Assembly: GCF_004362665.1 (NCBI RefSeq)
Contig: NZ_SNXR01000019.1
Span: forward strand, 62,001 to 126,000
Direction: 5' to 3'
Length of the DNA stretch: 64,000 bases
Origin: Flavobacterium dankookense
Lineage (GTDB): Bacteria > Bacteroidota > Bacteroidia > Flavobacteriales > Flavobacteriaceae
The notes under the pieces are model-generated. The model saw only the letters and a list, made by a program, of their open reading frames with translations, made no database searches and had not been told where the DNA came from. Positions within the stretch are counted from its first letter, which is position 1. Every line of letters begins with the position of its first letter. A program made the position numbers and the translations under genes. Of the stretch, positions 57,241-64,000 are shown piece by piece.

Positions 57241-57393
57241 ATGGCAAAGAAAACCGTTGCAACGTTACAAACAGCTTCTAAAAGATTATCAAAAGCTATC
57301 AAAATGGTAAGATCTCCAAAAACTGGAGCGTATACTTTTGTTGAAAGCATTATGACACCAGAAGAAGTGGATAGTTTCTTAGCAAAGAAATAA
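57241..57393 (+). CDS. DUF4295 small protein
   Basis: 50 residues, MAKKTVATLQTASKRLSKAI and so on to EEVDSFLAKK. It is a basic small protein of the DUF4295 family, always placed between L33 and FtsY in Bacteroidota. It has no membrane segment. The conserved place beside L28/L33 suggests a ribosome-linked role; this is inference. The terminator at 57414-57441 follows. Confidence 0.9.
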   Translation: MAKKTVATLQTASKRLSKAIKMVRSPKTGAYTFVESIMTPEEVDSFLAKK

Positions 57394-57413
57394 TTCCAAT
57401 AATTATATATATC

Positions 57414-57441
57414 AAAGCTACTTTCATTCGGAAGTAGCTTT
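57414..57441 (+). terminator. Terminator after DUF4295
   Basis: AAAGCTACTT (57414-57423) / AAGTAGCTTT (57432-57441), 8-nt loop, T-tract after it. It separates the ribosomal genes from ftsY. Confidence 0.8.
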
Positions 57442-57489
57442 TTTATTTTTATATTTGTCTCAAGATTTTTGAATTCCAATCCATAACAA

Positions 57490-58443
57490 ATGAGTTTTTT
57501 CAAAAGAATATTTTCCTCCGAAAAAAAGGAGACTTTAGATAAAGGTTTAGAACAAACCAAAACTTCTTTTTTTTCCAAGTTAACCAAAGCAGTTGCCGGA
57601 AAATCAAAAGTAGATGATGAGGTTTTAGACAATCTTGAAGAAGTTTTAGTTTCTTCTGATGTTGGCGTAAATACCACATTAAAAATCATTGAAAGAATTG
57701 AAGAAAGAGTTTCTCGTGATAAATATCTTGGAACAGATGAATTAAATCAAATTCTAAGGGATGAAATCGCAGGATTATTATCTGAAACTAAATCTGGAGA
57801 AGAAACCGAATTCACCATTCCGGCCAACAAGAAACCCTATGTTATTATGGTAGTTGGTGTAAATGGTGTTGGTAAAACAACTACAATTGGTAAATTGGCT
57901 TATCAGTTCAACAAAGCAGGTTACAAAGTTGTTCTTGGCGCAGCCGATACGTTTCGTGCTGCAGCAATCGATCAATTGCAAATTTGGGCCAATAGAGTTG
58001 GTGTACCAATTGTAAAACAACAAATGGGAAGCGATCCAGCATCTGTAGCTTTTGACACATTGCAAAGTGCTGTTACTCAAAACGCAGATGTTGTGATTAT
58101 TGATACCGCTGGACGTTTACATAATAAAGTAAATTTGATGAACGAGTTGACCAAAGTAAAACGCGTAATGCAAAAAGTGGTAGAAGATGCGCCACACGAT
58201 GTATTATTAGTTCTAGATGGTTCCACTGGTCAAAATGCTTTCGAACAAGCAAAACAATTCACAGCAGCAACCGAAGTTTCTTGCTTAGCGGTTACTAAAT
58301 TAGATGGAACTGCAAAAGGTGGCGTTGTTATTGGAATTTCTGATCAGTTTCAAATACCTGTAAAATATATTGGTGTTGGAGAAGGTATTGAAGATTTACA
58401 AGTTTTTAATAAATTTGAATTTGTAGATTCGTTTTTTAAATAA
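57490..58443 (+). CDS. ftsY: Signal recognition particle receptor FtsY
   Basis: 317 residues. GTPase that docks SRP-ribosome complexes at the membrane. N-terminal helical part (SFFKRIFSSEKKETLDKGLEQ), then the NG domain with VMVVGVNGVGKTTTIGKLA (G1), DTFRAAAIDQLQ, VVIIDTAGRLHNK (G3), TKLDGTAKGGVVIG (G4/G5) and GVGEGIEDLQVFN. It lacks a long acidic A domain. Confidence 0.97.
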   Translation: MSFFKRIFSSEKKETLDKGLEQTKTSFFSKLTKAVAGKSKVDDEVLDNLEEVLVSSDVGVNTTLKIIERIEERVSRDKYLGTDELNQILRDEIAGLLSETKSGEETEFTIPANKKPYVIMVVGVNGVGKTTTIGKLAYQFNKAGYKVVLGAADTFRAAAIDQLQIWANRVGVPIVKQQMGSDPASVAFDTLQSAVTQNADVVIIDTAGRLHNKVNLMNELTKVKRVMQKVVEDAPHDVLLVLDGSTGQNAFEQAKQFTAATEVSCLAVTKLDGTAKGGVVIGISDQFQIPVKYIGVGEGIEDLQVFNKFEFVDSFFK

Positions 58444-58453
58444 TTGCAGTCAG

Positions 58454-58639
58454 ATGAACAAAATAAAATCATTTTTCAGAGAAACGTCACCAATATTATT
58501 TGTTGTTATATCAGTTGTTCTTGGAATTTTAGCTACTTTTTTTGAAGACTCTTTCAAGAATATTTTCTTATTTCTAAGAATAGTAAGTTTCTCTTTATTC
58601 GTTTATGCTATTATAAAATATTTTAATTCTAAGAATTAA
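58454..58639 (+). CDS. Small membrane protein downstream of ftsY
   Basis: 61 residues with two likely spans, ILFVVISVVLGILATFF and IFLFLRIVSFSLFVYAIIKYF. It begins 10 bases after the ftsY stop, so it is likely in its operon. I do not recognise it. Confidence 0.55.
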   Translation: MNKIKSFFRETSPILFVVISVVLGILATFFEDSFKNIFLFLRIVSFSLFVYAIIKYFNSKN

Positions 58640-58791
58640 TTAGCATAAATTTTTCTCATCAATAGAGAAATCACGATATTTAAATTTCGATAACTTCCTG
58701 CAAAGCTAACTTTATTTTGACTGATGAAATAAAAAGTAAAAATCATCTACTATTTATTTTTAATTTCGATTACTTTATCAGCTTAAAAAAT

Positions 58792-58799
58792 TAATTTTG
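58792..58799 (+). promoter_or_regulatory. Candidate -7 element (TAATTTTG) for the DNA methyltransferase
   Basis: TAATTTTGTAAT matches the element and lies 19 bases before the start codon. No well-spaced TTG; the 180-base upstream region is AT-rich. Confidence 0.35.
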
Positions 58800-58817
58800 T
58801 AATAATAATTACAATTC

Positions 58818-59900
58818 ATGTCAAAGTTAGGTTCATTAGCAATAAATACAATTCATCAAGGTGATTGCATTGCTTTATTAAAAAAAATCCCTGATAATTC
58901 GGTTGACTTAATTTTTGCTGATCCACCATATAATTTGCAGTTAAACGGTGAGCTAACAAGACCTAATCAAACAAAAGTAGATGCTGTAAATGACGCATGG
59001 GACAAGTTTGAAAGCATGGCAATTTATGACCAATTTACAAACGATTGGCTCAAAGAGTGTAAAAGAATTTTAAAAACTACTGGAAGCATTTGGGTTATTG
59101 GAACCTATCATAATATTTTTAGAGTTGGTGCCAAGTTGCAAGATTTGGGATTTTGGATGTTGAATGATGTAGTGTGGATAAAGTCAAATCCGATGCCAAA
59201 TTTCAAAGGAACACGTTTCAATAATGCGCATGAAACCATGCTTTGGGCAACCAAATCAGAAAAATCTAAATACACATTTCATTATCATTCGATGAAAACG
59301 ATGAATGAAGATTTGCAGATGCGAAGTGATTGGTTAATCCCGATTTGTCAAGGCGATGAACGAATAAAAGTCAATGGACAAAAAGCACATTCAACACAAA
59401 AGCCTGAAGAATTATTGTATCGAGTAATTTTATCAACGTCAAATGTTGGCGATATTGTTCTTGATCCATTTTCAGGAAGCGGAACAACAGCTGCAGTTGC
59501 CAAAAAGTTAGGTCGAAATTTTATTGCTTTTGAAAGAGAGCAATTTTATATTGATGTTGCCAATAATCGTTTGAAAGAAATTGTTCCAATAAAAGACGAT
59601 TTGTTGGAGTATAAAGTTGAAGTGAAAAAACCAAAAGTTCCTTTCGTGAATTTAATTGATAAAGGATTTATAAACGTAGGTGACTTTGTTTTTTCAAAAG
59701 ATAAAAAATATAAAGCTCAAATTCAAGCCGATTCGTCTTTGGAAAGTAATGGCTTTGTTGGTTCTATTCATAAAGTTAGCGCACAACTTCTTGGAAAAGA
59801 AAGCAATAATGGATGGACCTATTGGTATGTGAAACAAAAAGGGAAATTGATTTTAATTGATGATTTGAGAGAAGATTTTGCTAAACAATATTTGAAATAA
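58818..59900 (+). CDS. CcrM/HinfI-like adenine-N6 DNA methyltransferase with RAMA domain
   Basis: 360 residues. Catalytic DPPYNLQLNGEL (DPPY) comes near residue 32 and the SAM site DPFSGSGTTAAVAKKLGRNFIAFE near 215, so it is a beta-class enzyme. The long stretch TRPNQTKVDAVNDAWDKF, TGSIWVIGTYHNIFRVG, NDVVWIKSNPMPNFKGTRF and MRSDWLIPICQGDERI is nearly that of the cell-cycle methylase CcrM and of M.HinfI, which both methylate GANTC. The C-terminal ~90 residues (FVNLIDKGFINVGDFVFS, NNGWTYWYVKQ) match the RAMA domain. No restriction endonuclease gene is beside it. GANTC specificity is inferred from family, not shown. Confidence 0.9.
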   Translation: MSKLGSLAINTIHQGDCIALLKKIPDNSVDLIFADPPYNLQLNGELTRPNQTKVDAVNDAWDKFESMAIYDQFTNDWLKECKRILKTTGSIWVIGTYHNIFRVGAKLQDLGFWMLNDVVWIKSNPMPNFKGTRFNNAHETMLWATKSEKSKYTFHYHSMKTMNEDLQMRSDWLIPICQGDERIKVNGQKAHSTQKPEELLYRVILSTSNVGDIVLDPFSGSGTTAAVAKKLGRNFIAFEREQFYIDVANNRLKEIVPIKDDLLEYKVEVKKPKVPFVNLIDKGFINVGDFVFSKDKKYKAQIQADSSLESNGFVGSIHKVSAQLLGKESNNGWTYWYVKQKGKLILIDDLREDFAKQYLK

Positions 59901-59901
59901 A

Positions 59902-60318
59902 ATGAAAAGAATAGTTGGAATAGTTGTCGTGTTTTTATTGATTTCTTGTCAAACTGAAATTAAAAAAGAGGATTTAAATAAGCTTAATGGTTATTGGGAG
60001 ATTAAAAATGTAACTCTTCCCGATGGTGAAGAAAAAGAGTATAAAGTCAATGAAACTATTGATTTTTTTGCGCTAAAGAATGCTGTAGGTTTTCGTCAAA
60101 AGGTAATGCCTCAATTTGACGGAAAATTTAAAACTAATGGCATTAAAGAAAATATCAAAATTGTAGCAAAAGAAAATAAGTTTTTTGTTGAATACAAAAC
60201 AGATTATGGCAAATGGGAAGAGGAAATTATTGCTTTAGAGGATTCGCTTTTGGTTTTAAAAAATCAACAAAAAATGGAATACGAATATAAAAGACACATT
60301 CCTTTTTCAATAAAATAA
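59902..60318 (+). CDS. Small lipoprotein downstream of the methyltransferase
   Basis: 138 residues. The signal MKRIVGIVVVFLLISC ends at a lipobox Cys. The mature part starts QTEIKKEDLNKLNGYWEIKNVTLPDG and is of lipocalin-like strand pattern (NGYWEI is common to small lipocalin-type Bacteroidota proteins). It begins 1 base after the methyltransferase stop, so translation is coupled, but the two are not an obvious functional pair. Confidence 0.75.
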   Translation: MKRIVGIVVVFLLISCQTEIKKEDLNKLNGYWEIKNVTLPDGEEKEYKVNETIDFFALKNAVGFRQKVMPQFDGKFKTNGIKENIKIVAKENKFFVEYKTDYGKWEEEIIALEDSLLVLKNQQKMEYEYKRHIPFSIK

Positions 60319-60363
60319 TTCAGAAGTATTAAAATGAATTCAGTTCATTTAAATTAAAAGAAA

Positions 60364-60660
60364 ATGGCAAAACGATTGAGTAACGAAAGTTCTATCAGTG
60401 ATGTTTTGAAAGAGTTTATAGAAGTTAATAAACTCCAAAATGGCATGGACAAAATTGATGTGCAAGCAGCTTGGAAATCACTCATGGGAAATGGAGTCAA
60501 TAGTTATACAAAAGAAGTAATGCTAAAAGGTTCAACACTTTATGTGTCATTGACATCGGCTGTTTTGCGAGAAGAATTAAGCTATGGAAAAGAAAAAATC
60601 ATCAAAATGATTAACGAAGAACTAAGAAAAGAAGTTGTTACGGCAATAATTCTGCGTTAA
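60364..60660 (+). CDS. DUF721 protein
   Basis: 98 residues. SISDVLKEFIEVNKLQNGMDKIDVQAAWKSLMGNGVNSYTKEV and LYVSLTSAVLREELSYGKEKII are DUF721 features. This family occurs near recF/gyrB in many bacteria and probably binds nucleic acid. Here it is convergent with, and overlaps by 4 bases, the DUF4268 gene. Confidence 0.88.
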   Translation: MAKRLSNESSISDVLKEFIEVNKLQNGMDKIDVQAAWKSLMGNGVNSYTKEVMLKGSTLYVSLTSAVLREELSYGKEKIIKMINEELRKEVVTAIILR

Positions 60661-61100
60661 GTGTTTATTTCTAAATCTTTTATATAATCTTGATGTTCGT
60701 AGAAAAAGTATTCAAATTGCGACATGGTTTCGTTGAAAAAGTCAAAAATACTTTGCCAATTACTTTTATTATTCAAGCTAACGCCAGTTTTTTCTACCCA
60801 AATTCTACTGATAACTTTCCCACTTTCTAAATAATAATTTCGTTCTAAAATTGCATCAGGTAAATATTCCTCTAGTAAAATAGTTTTTAGCGATTCGATT
60901 TTTTCAAAGTAAATTTTGCGTTTTTCTTCGTCTTTAGGTTCGATGTCCAATAAAACTTGTGCCTTTTTATTATCTATAAAAAATTTAAATGTAACGTCTT
61001 TTATTTTAGTATCATACAACATCCATTTTCTCGGATATGCTTCGGCAAAAGCTATCCAAAAATCTTTTTTTATACGAAGTGCTTCTTCTTTGCTATACAT
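60657..61100 (-). CDS. DUF4268 protein
   Basis: 147 residues. SKEEALRIKKDFWIAFAEAYPRKWMLYDTKIKDVTFKFFIDNKKAQVLLDI is the DUF4268 start. Helical and acidic; no known active site. Cytoplasmic. Function unknown. Confidence 0.82.
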   Translation of the reverse strand: MYSKEEALRIKKDFWIAFAEAYPRKWMLYDTKIKDVTFKFFIDNKKAQVLLDIEPKDEEKRKIYFEKIESLKTILLEEYLPDAILERNYYLESGKVISRIWVEKTGVSLNNKSNWQSIFDFFNETMSQFEYFFYEHQDYIKDLEINT

Positions 61101-61164
61101 TTTATAGAATTAAATTTGAGTGCTTTATTTTTTTGGACTAATTTTATGTTTTTATTCCTTAAAC

Positions 61165-61803
61165 ATGAAATTTGACGATTTTTTGAAATATACGCCAAAA
61201 ATAGCAAAAGAAGTAACTTTTGCTACGATTGCTCATGAAAAAATGGCACCGTCAAATAGAATGGAGCTTTTAAGGGAAATGAATTCTAAAGTGATGAATC
61301 CTAAAAAAGCAGCAGTTTTAATGCTTTTTTATCCGAAACAACTCGATACACATTTGGTATTAATTCACAGAACTTCCTACAATGGTGTTCATTCCTCGCA
61401 AATAGCATTTCCTGGAGGTAAACCTGAAATTGAAGATGAAGATTTAATGGTAACGGCTTTAAGAGAAACTCATGAAGAAATAGGTATTCATCCAAGTAAA
61501 GTTGAAATAATTCGTTCATTTACAGAAGTGTACATACCGCCGAGTAATTTTATGGTCTATCCTTTTATGGGAATTAGTTATCACGAATTGGAATTTCAAA
61601 AACAAGACGAGGAAGTTGCTGGGATTGTAGAACTTTCCTTAAAAGAGTTTTTAGACGAGAAAACAATAACTTCTAAAACTATGGATACATCTTATGCTGG
61701 AGCGATAGAAGTTCCTGGTTTTATGGTAGATAATCATTTTGTTTGGGGTGCAACTGCTATGATGCTCAGTGAATTGAAAGAAACCCTAAAAAGTGTATTT
61801 TAA
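61165..61803 (+). CDS. NUDIX hydrolase, CoA pyrophosphatase type
   Basis: 212 residues from MKFDDFLKYTPKIAKEV; an ATG 45 bases upstream (61120) gives a hydrophobic tail that is unlikely. The NUDIX box is GGKPEIEDEDLMVTALRETHEEIGIH. The preceding VLMLFYPKQLDTHLVLIHRTSYNGVHSSQIAFPGG has the SSQIAFPGG pattern of CoA pyrophosphatases (NudL/YeaB). It would split CoA into 4'-phosphopantetheine and ADP-3'-phosphate. Confidence 0.88.
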   Translation: MKFDDFLKYTPKIAKEVTFATIAHEKMAPSNRMELLREMNSKVMNPKKAAVLMLFYPKQLDTHLVLIHRTSYNGVHSSQIAFPGGKPEIEDEDLMVTALRETHEEIGIHPSKVEIIRSFTEVYIPPSNFMVYPFMGISYHELEFQKQDEEVAGIVELSLKEFLDEKTITSKTMDTSYAGAIEVPGFMVDNHFVWGATAMMLSELKETLKSVF

Positions 61804-61817
61804 AGTTATTGTTTTTG

Positions 61818-61825
61818 TAAATTTG
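61818..61825 (+). promoter_or_regulatory. Candidate -7 element (TAAATTTG) for the acyltransferase gene
   Basis: TAAATTTGCATCCC is a strong match to the Bacteroidota element with its usual GCA-CCC downstream context. It lies 39 bases before the start codon. Confidence 0.5.
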
Positions 61826-61863
61826 CATCCCTAATATCGGAATTAAATTCAAATAAAAATAAC

Positions 61864-62673
61864 ATGGGTTTATTCAAACGAAATCCTTTTGGTCATATAT
61901 TATTCATAAAAAAATGGTTAATCCGCATCTTTGGGGTTTTAACTCACAGAAGATATCGAGGTTTTAATGAATTGCATATAGAAGGTTCAGAAATAATAAA
62001 ATCTTTACCAGATAAAAACGTACTTTTTATTTCAAATCACCAAACATATTTTGCTGATGTAGTAGCCATGTTTCATGTTTTTAACGCAAGTTTATCAGGA
62101 AGAGTTGATAACATAAAAAATGTTGGCTATTTGTGGCAACCCAAAATGAATATCTATTATGTTGCCGCTAGCGAAACGATGAGAGCTGGATTATTGCCAA
62201 GGATTTTGGCTTATGTTGGAGCAATTACAGTGGAGAGAACTTGGCGTTCAGGCGGAAAAGATGTTACAGAAAAAAGAGAAATTAACCCAAATGATACTGA
62301 AAATATTAAAATTGCTCTAGAAGATGGCTGGGTAATTACTTTTCCACAAGGAACAACAAAATCTTTTAAACCAGTTAGAAAAGGAACAGCACACATTATT
62401 AAGCAACATAAACCTATTGTAGTGCCAATTGTCATAGATGGTTTCCGTCGTGCTTTTGATAAAAAAGGATTACGAGTGAAAAAGAAAAATATACTGCAGT
62501 CTTTTATCATCAAAGAGCCATTAGAAATTGATTATGAAAACGAAACTATTGAGCAAATTGTAGAAAAAGTGGAATACGCAATTGAGCAACATTCATCGTT
62601 TTTAAAAGTTATTCCTGTCGAAGAAATTGAAGAACAAGAACGATTAAATAAGTTGCGAGAATGGCAAGTTTAA
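61864..62673 (+). CDS. PlsC-like 1-acylglycerol-3-phosphate acyltransferase
   Basis: 269 residues. It would put the second acyl chain on lysophosphatidate. FISNHQTYFADVV is the motif I region, but the spacing is His-x5-Asp rather than the usual His-x4-Asp. Motif III is TFPQGTTKSF rather than FPEGTRS, so Glu is Gln. The rest of the fold is normal. It may act on another acceptor, or be a Bacteroidota variant. Membrane-associated, no clear signal peptide. Confidence 0.8.
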   Translation: MGLFKRNPFGHILFIKKWLIRIFGVLTHRRYRGFNELHIEGSEIIKSLPDKNVLFISNHQTYFADVVAMFHVFNASLSGRVDNIKNVGYLWQPKMNIYYVAASETMRAGLLPRILAYVGAITVERTWRSGGKDVTEKREINPNDTENIKIALEDGWVITFPQGTTKSFKPVRKGTAHIIKQHKPIVVPIVIDGFRRAFDKKGLRVKKKNILQSFIIKEPLEIDYENETIEQIVEKVEYAIEQHSSFLKVIPVEEIEEQERLNKLREWQV

Positions 62674-62710
62674 AAAAATCCCGTATCGATGAATGATACG
62701 GGATTTTTTT
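62672..62710. terminator. Bidirectional terminator between acyltransferase and M42 peptidase
   Basis: AAAAAAATCCCGTATC (62672-62687) / GATACGGGATTTTTTT (62695-62710), a 16-bp stem with a 7-nt loop. It overlaps the last bases of both convergent genes' ends. Confidence 0.9.
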
Positions 62711-63797
62711 ATTTGAAGTATGAAAAATTATGATTGTCTTCAATTTGAAGTAACGTTTCATAAATTAGCTTGATAACGTTTTCTACATCTTCTTTATGAA
62801 CCATTTCGACTGTTGTATGCATGTATCTTAATGGAAGTGAAATTAACGCAGAAGCAACACCTCCGTTACTGTATGCAAAAGCATCAGTGTCAGTTCCAGT
62901 TACACGTGAAGTAGCATGACGTTGAAAAGGAATTTTGTTTTTCTCAGCTGTTGATACGATTAATTCTCGCAAAACATTTTGAGTTGCAGGAGCATAAGCG
63001 ATTACTGGTCCTTTTCCCATTTGTAAATCACCTTCAATTTTTTTGTCAATCATTGGAGTAGTTGTGTCATGACATACATCTGTAACAATTGCTACATTTG
63101 GCTTTATGGTTTGAGTAATCATTTCTGCACCACGAAGACCAATTTCTTCTTGAACTGAGTTTACGATATATAATCCAAAAGGTAATTTCTTTTTGTTTTC
63201 TTTTAATAAACGAGCAACTTCTGCAATCATAAATCCACCCATTCTGTTGTCTATTGCTCTACAAACAAATTTATCATTGTTTAAAATCATAAATTCATCT
63301 GGATAAGTAATTACACAGCCTACATGAACGCCAAGTTTTTCAACTTCTTCTTTTGTCGAACAACCACAGTCAATAAAGATATTGTGTAACGTTGCAGTTT
63401 CCTCTTTGCCACGATTTCTAGTATGAATTGCTGGCCAACCAAAGACACCTTTTACTATTCCGTTTTTTGTATGAATGTTTACTCTTTTTGATGGTGCAAT
63501 TTGGTGATCAGAACCACCGTTTCTAATTACGTATATTAAACCGTTATCCGTAATATAATTTACATACCATGAAATTTCATCAGAATGCCCTTCAATAACG
63601 ACTTTGAATTTCGCATCTGGATTTATAACTCCAAAAGCGTTTCCATAGGTGTCAGTTTCAAATGTATCCACATAAGGTTTTAAATAGTCCATCCAAAGTT
63701 TTTGTCCTTCTGATTCATATCCTGTTGGCGATGCATTATTTAAGTATTTTTCTAAAAAAAGTAACGAGTTTTTTGTGAGGATAGATTTTGTTGTCAT
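62709..63797 (-). CDS. M42 family metallo-aminopeptidase/glutamyl endoglucanase-like
   Basis: 362 residues. Metal ligands are VIEGHSDEISWYV (His), FVCRAIDNRMGGFM (Asp), VNSVQEEIGLRGAE (catalytic Glu-Glu) and VTDVCHDTT (Asp), with the C-terminal LPLRYMHTTVEMVHKEDVENV (His). These are the co-catalytic binuclear metal sites of M42 enzymes, which form large TET-like assemblies. Cytoplasmic. Confidence 0.93.
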   Translation of the reverse strand: MTTKSILTKNSLLFLEKYLNNASPTGYESEGQKLWMDYLKPYVDTFETDTYGNAFGVINPDAKFKVVIEGHSDEISWYVNYITDNGLIYVIRNGGSDHQIAPSKRVNIHTKNGIVKGVFGWPAIHTRNRGKEETATLHNIFIDCGCSTKEEVEKLGVHVGCVITYPDEFMILNNDKFVCRAIDNRMGGFMIAEVARLLKENKKKLPFGLYIVNSVQEEIGLRGAEMITQTIKPNVAIVTDVCHDTTTPMIDKKIEGDLQMGKGPVIAYAPATQNVLRELIVSTAEKNKIPFQRHATSRVTGTDTDAFAYSNGGVASALISLPLRYMHTTVEMVHKEDVENVIKLIYETLLQIEDNHNFSYFK

Positions 63798-63874
63798 ATT
63801 TTTTTTTGCTAAAATATAAATTTGGCATTACAGTTGTTAAGTATATTTATATTTTTACACTAAATTTATTTTAT

Positions 63875-64000
63875 ATGACTAAAGTAGTTTTCACCCTATT
63901 CCTTTTTTTGATTTCTTTTAATGCTTTTTCACAAGTGTCAACTGATACTATTAAAAAAGAAATTGAAGAAAAAGAAATCGATACAACTTTTAAAGAACTA
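63875..64000 (+). CDS. Secreted protein (partial, N-terminus only)
   Basis: 42 codons to the window end. MTKVVFTLFLFLISFNAFSQ is a signal peptide; then VSTDTIKKEIEEKEIDTTFKEL, a charged helical start. The rest is outside the window. Confidence 0.65.
   Translation, partial: MTKVVFTLFLFLISFNAFSQVSTDTIKKEIEEKEIDTTFKEL

Noticed and set aside
58818..60318. Restriction-modification operon
   Set aside because: The downstream gene is a small lipoprotein, not an endonuclease; the methyltransferase stands alone in the window.

Overview
The window looks like chromosomal DNA of a Flavobacterium-like member of the Bacteroidota. The DNA is AT-rich. It encodes a gliding-motility/type IX secretion C-terminal sorting domain, a TonB receptor paired with a DUF4249 lipoprotein, a one-protein hybrid two-component regulator with an AraC output, a long-form NusB, DUF4295 beside L28/L33 and FtsY, a monomeric isocitrate dehydrogenase, and promoters of the TAnnTTTG type used by this phylum. 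No tRNA, rRNA, insertion sequence or CRISPR array was seen.

Layout. 1-6.3 kb: the start of an AraC-type regulator with a metal-binding-like N-terminus, a large secreted fibre protein with an S74 chaperone domain, a 52-residue companion gene, and a hybrid sensor kinase flanked by two TGTAACA palindromes. 6.3-9.9 kb: uvrB, a ParE/RelE-type toxin-antitoxin pair, rlmF. 10-12.9 kb: a tight operon thioredoxin-ApbE-DUF4266-DUF3570. 12.9-17.6 kb: thiamine pyrophosphokinase, a DUF4249/TonB receptor pair, a secreted hypothetical. 17.6-23.6 kb: icd, rplS, trmD, a methyltransferase, a cyclophilin-FKBP fusion, a small c-type cytochrome. 23.6-26.6 kb: the glycogen genes glgA and glgC, separated by a palindromic element and an array of 21-22 bp repeats. 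26.8-28.1 kb: an alpha/beta hydrolase and CsaA.

28.1-34.7 kb is the most unusual part: a small double-glycine-leader peptide (bacteriocin-like) locus. It has an HTH regulator, a membrane protein fusing a degenerate C39 domain, a VKOR and a thioredoxin domain (disulfide formation), the precursor peptide, a lipoprotein that might give immunity, a C39-peptidase ABC exporter and an HlyD adaptor. The precursor has an in-frame TGA followed directly by 18 more in-frame codons with two extra cysteines. The exporter is split by a -1 frameshift at a run of seven T that forms a T TTT TTG heptamer. The locus is therefore either decaying, recoded, or affected by sequence errors.

34.8-46.9 kb: a PUR-alpha-like DUF3276 protein, an ABC exporter, leucine dehydrogenase, the nusB-DUF1573-yajC operon, pepT, and a 1703-residue T9SS-secreted protein. 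47-55.3 kb: an ABC-2 type exporter pair, a zinc-ribbon-like small protein, an Omp85-like protein, an MBOAT/SGNH O-acylation pair, and a nucleoid-associated protein. 55.4-64 kb: cinA, rpmB-rpmG-DUF4295-ftsY, an orphan CcrM-like adenine methyltransferase, DUF721, DUF4268, a NUDIX hydrolase, a PlsC-like acyltransferase, an M42 peptidase, and the start of a secreted protein that leaves the window.
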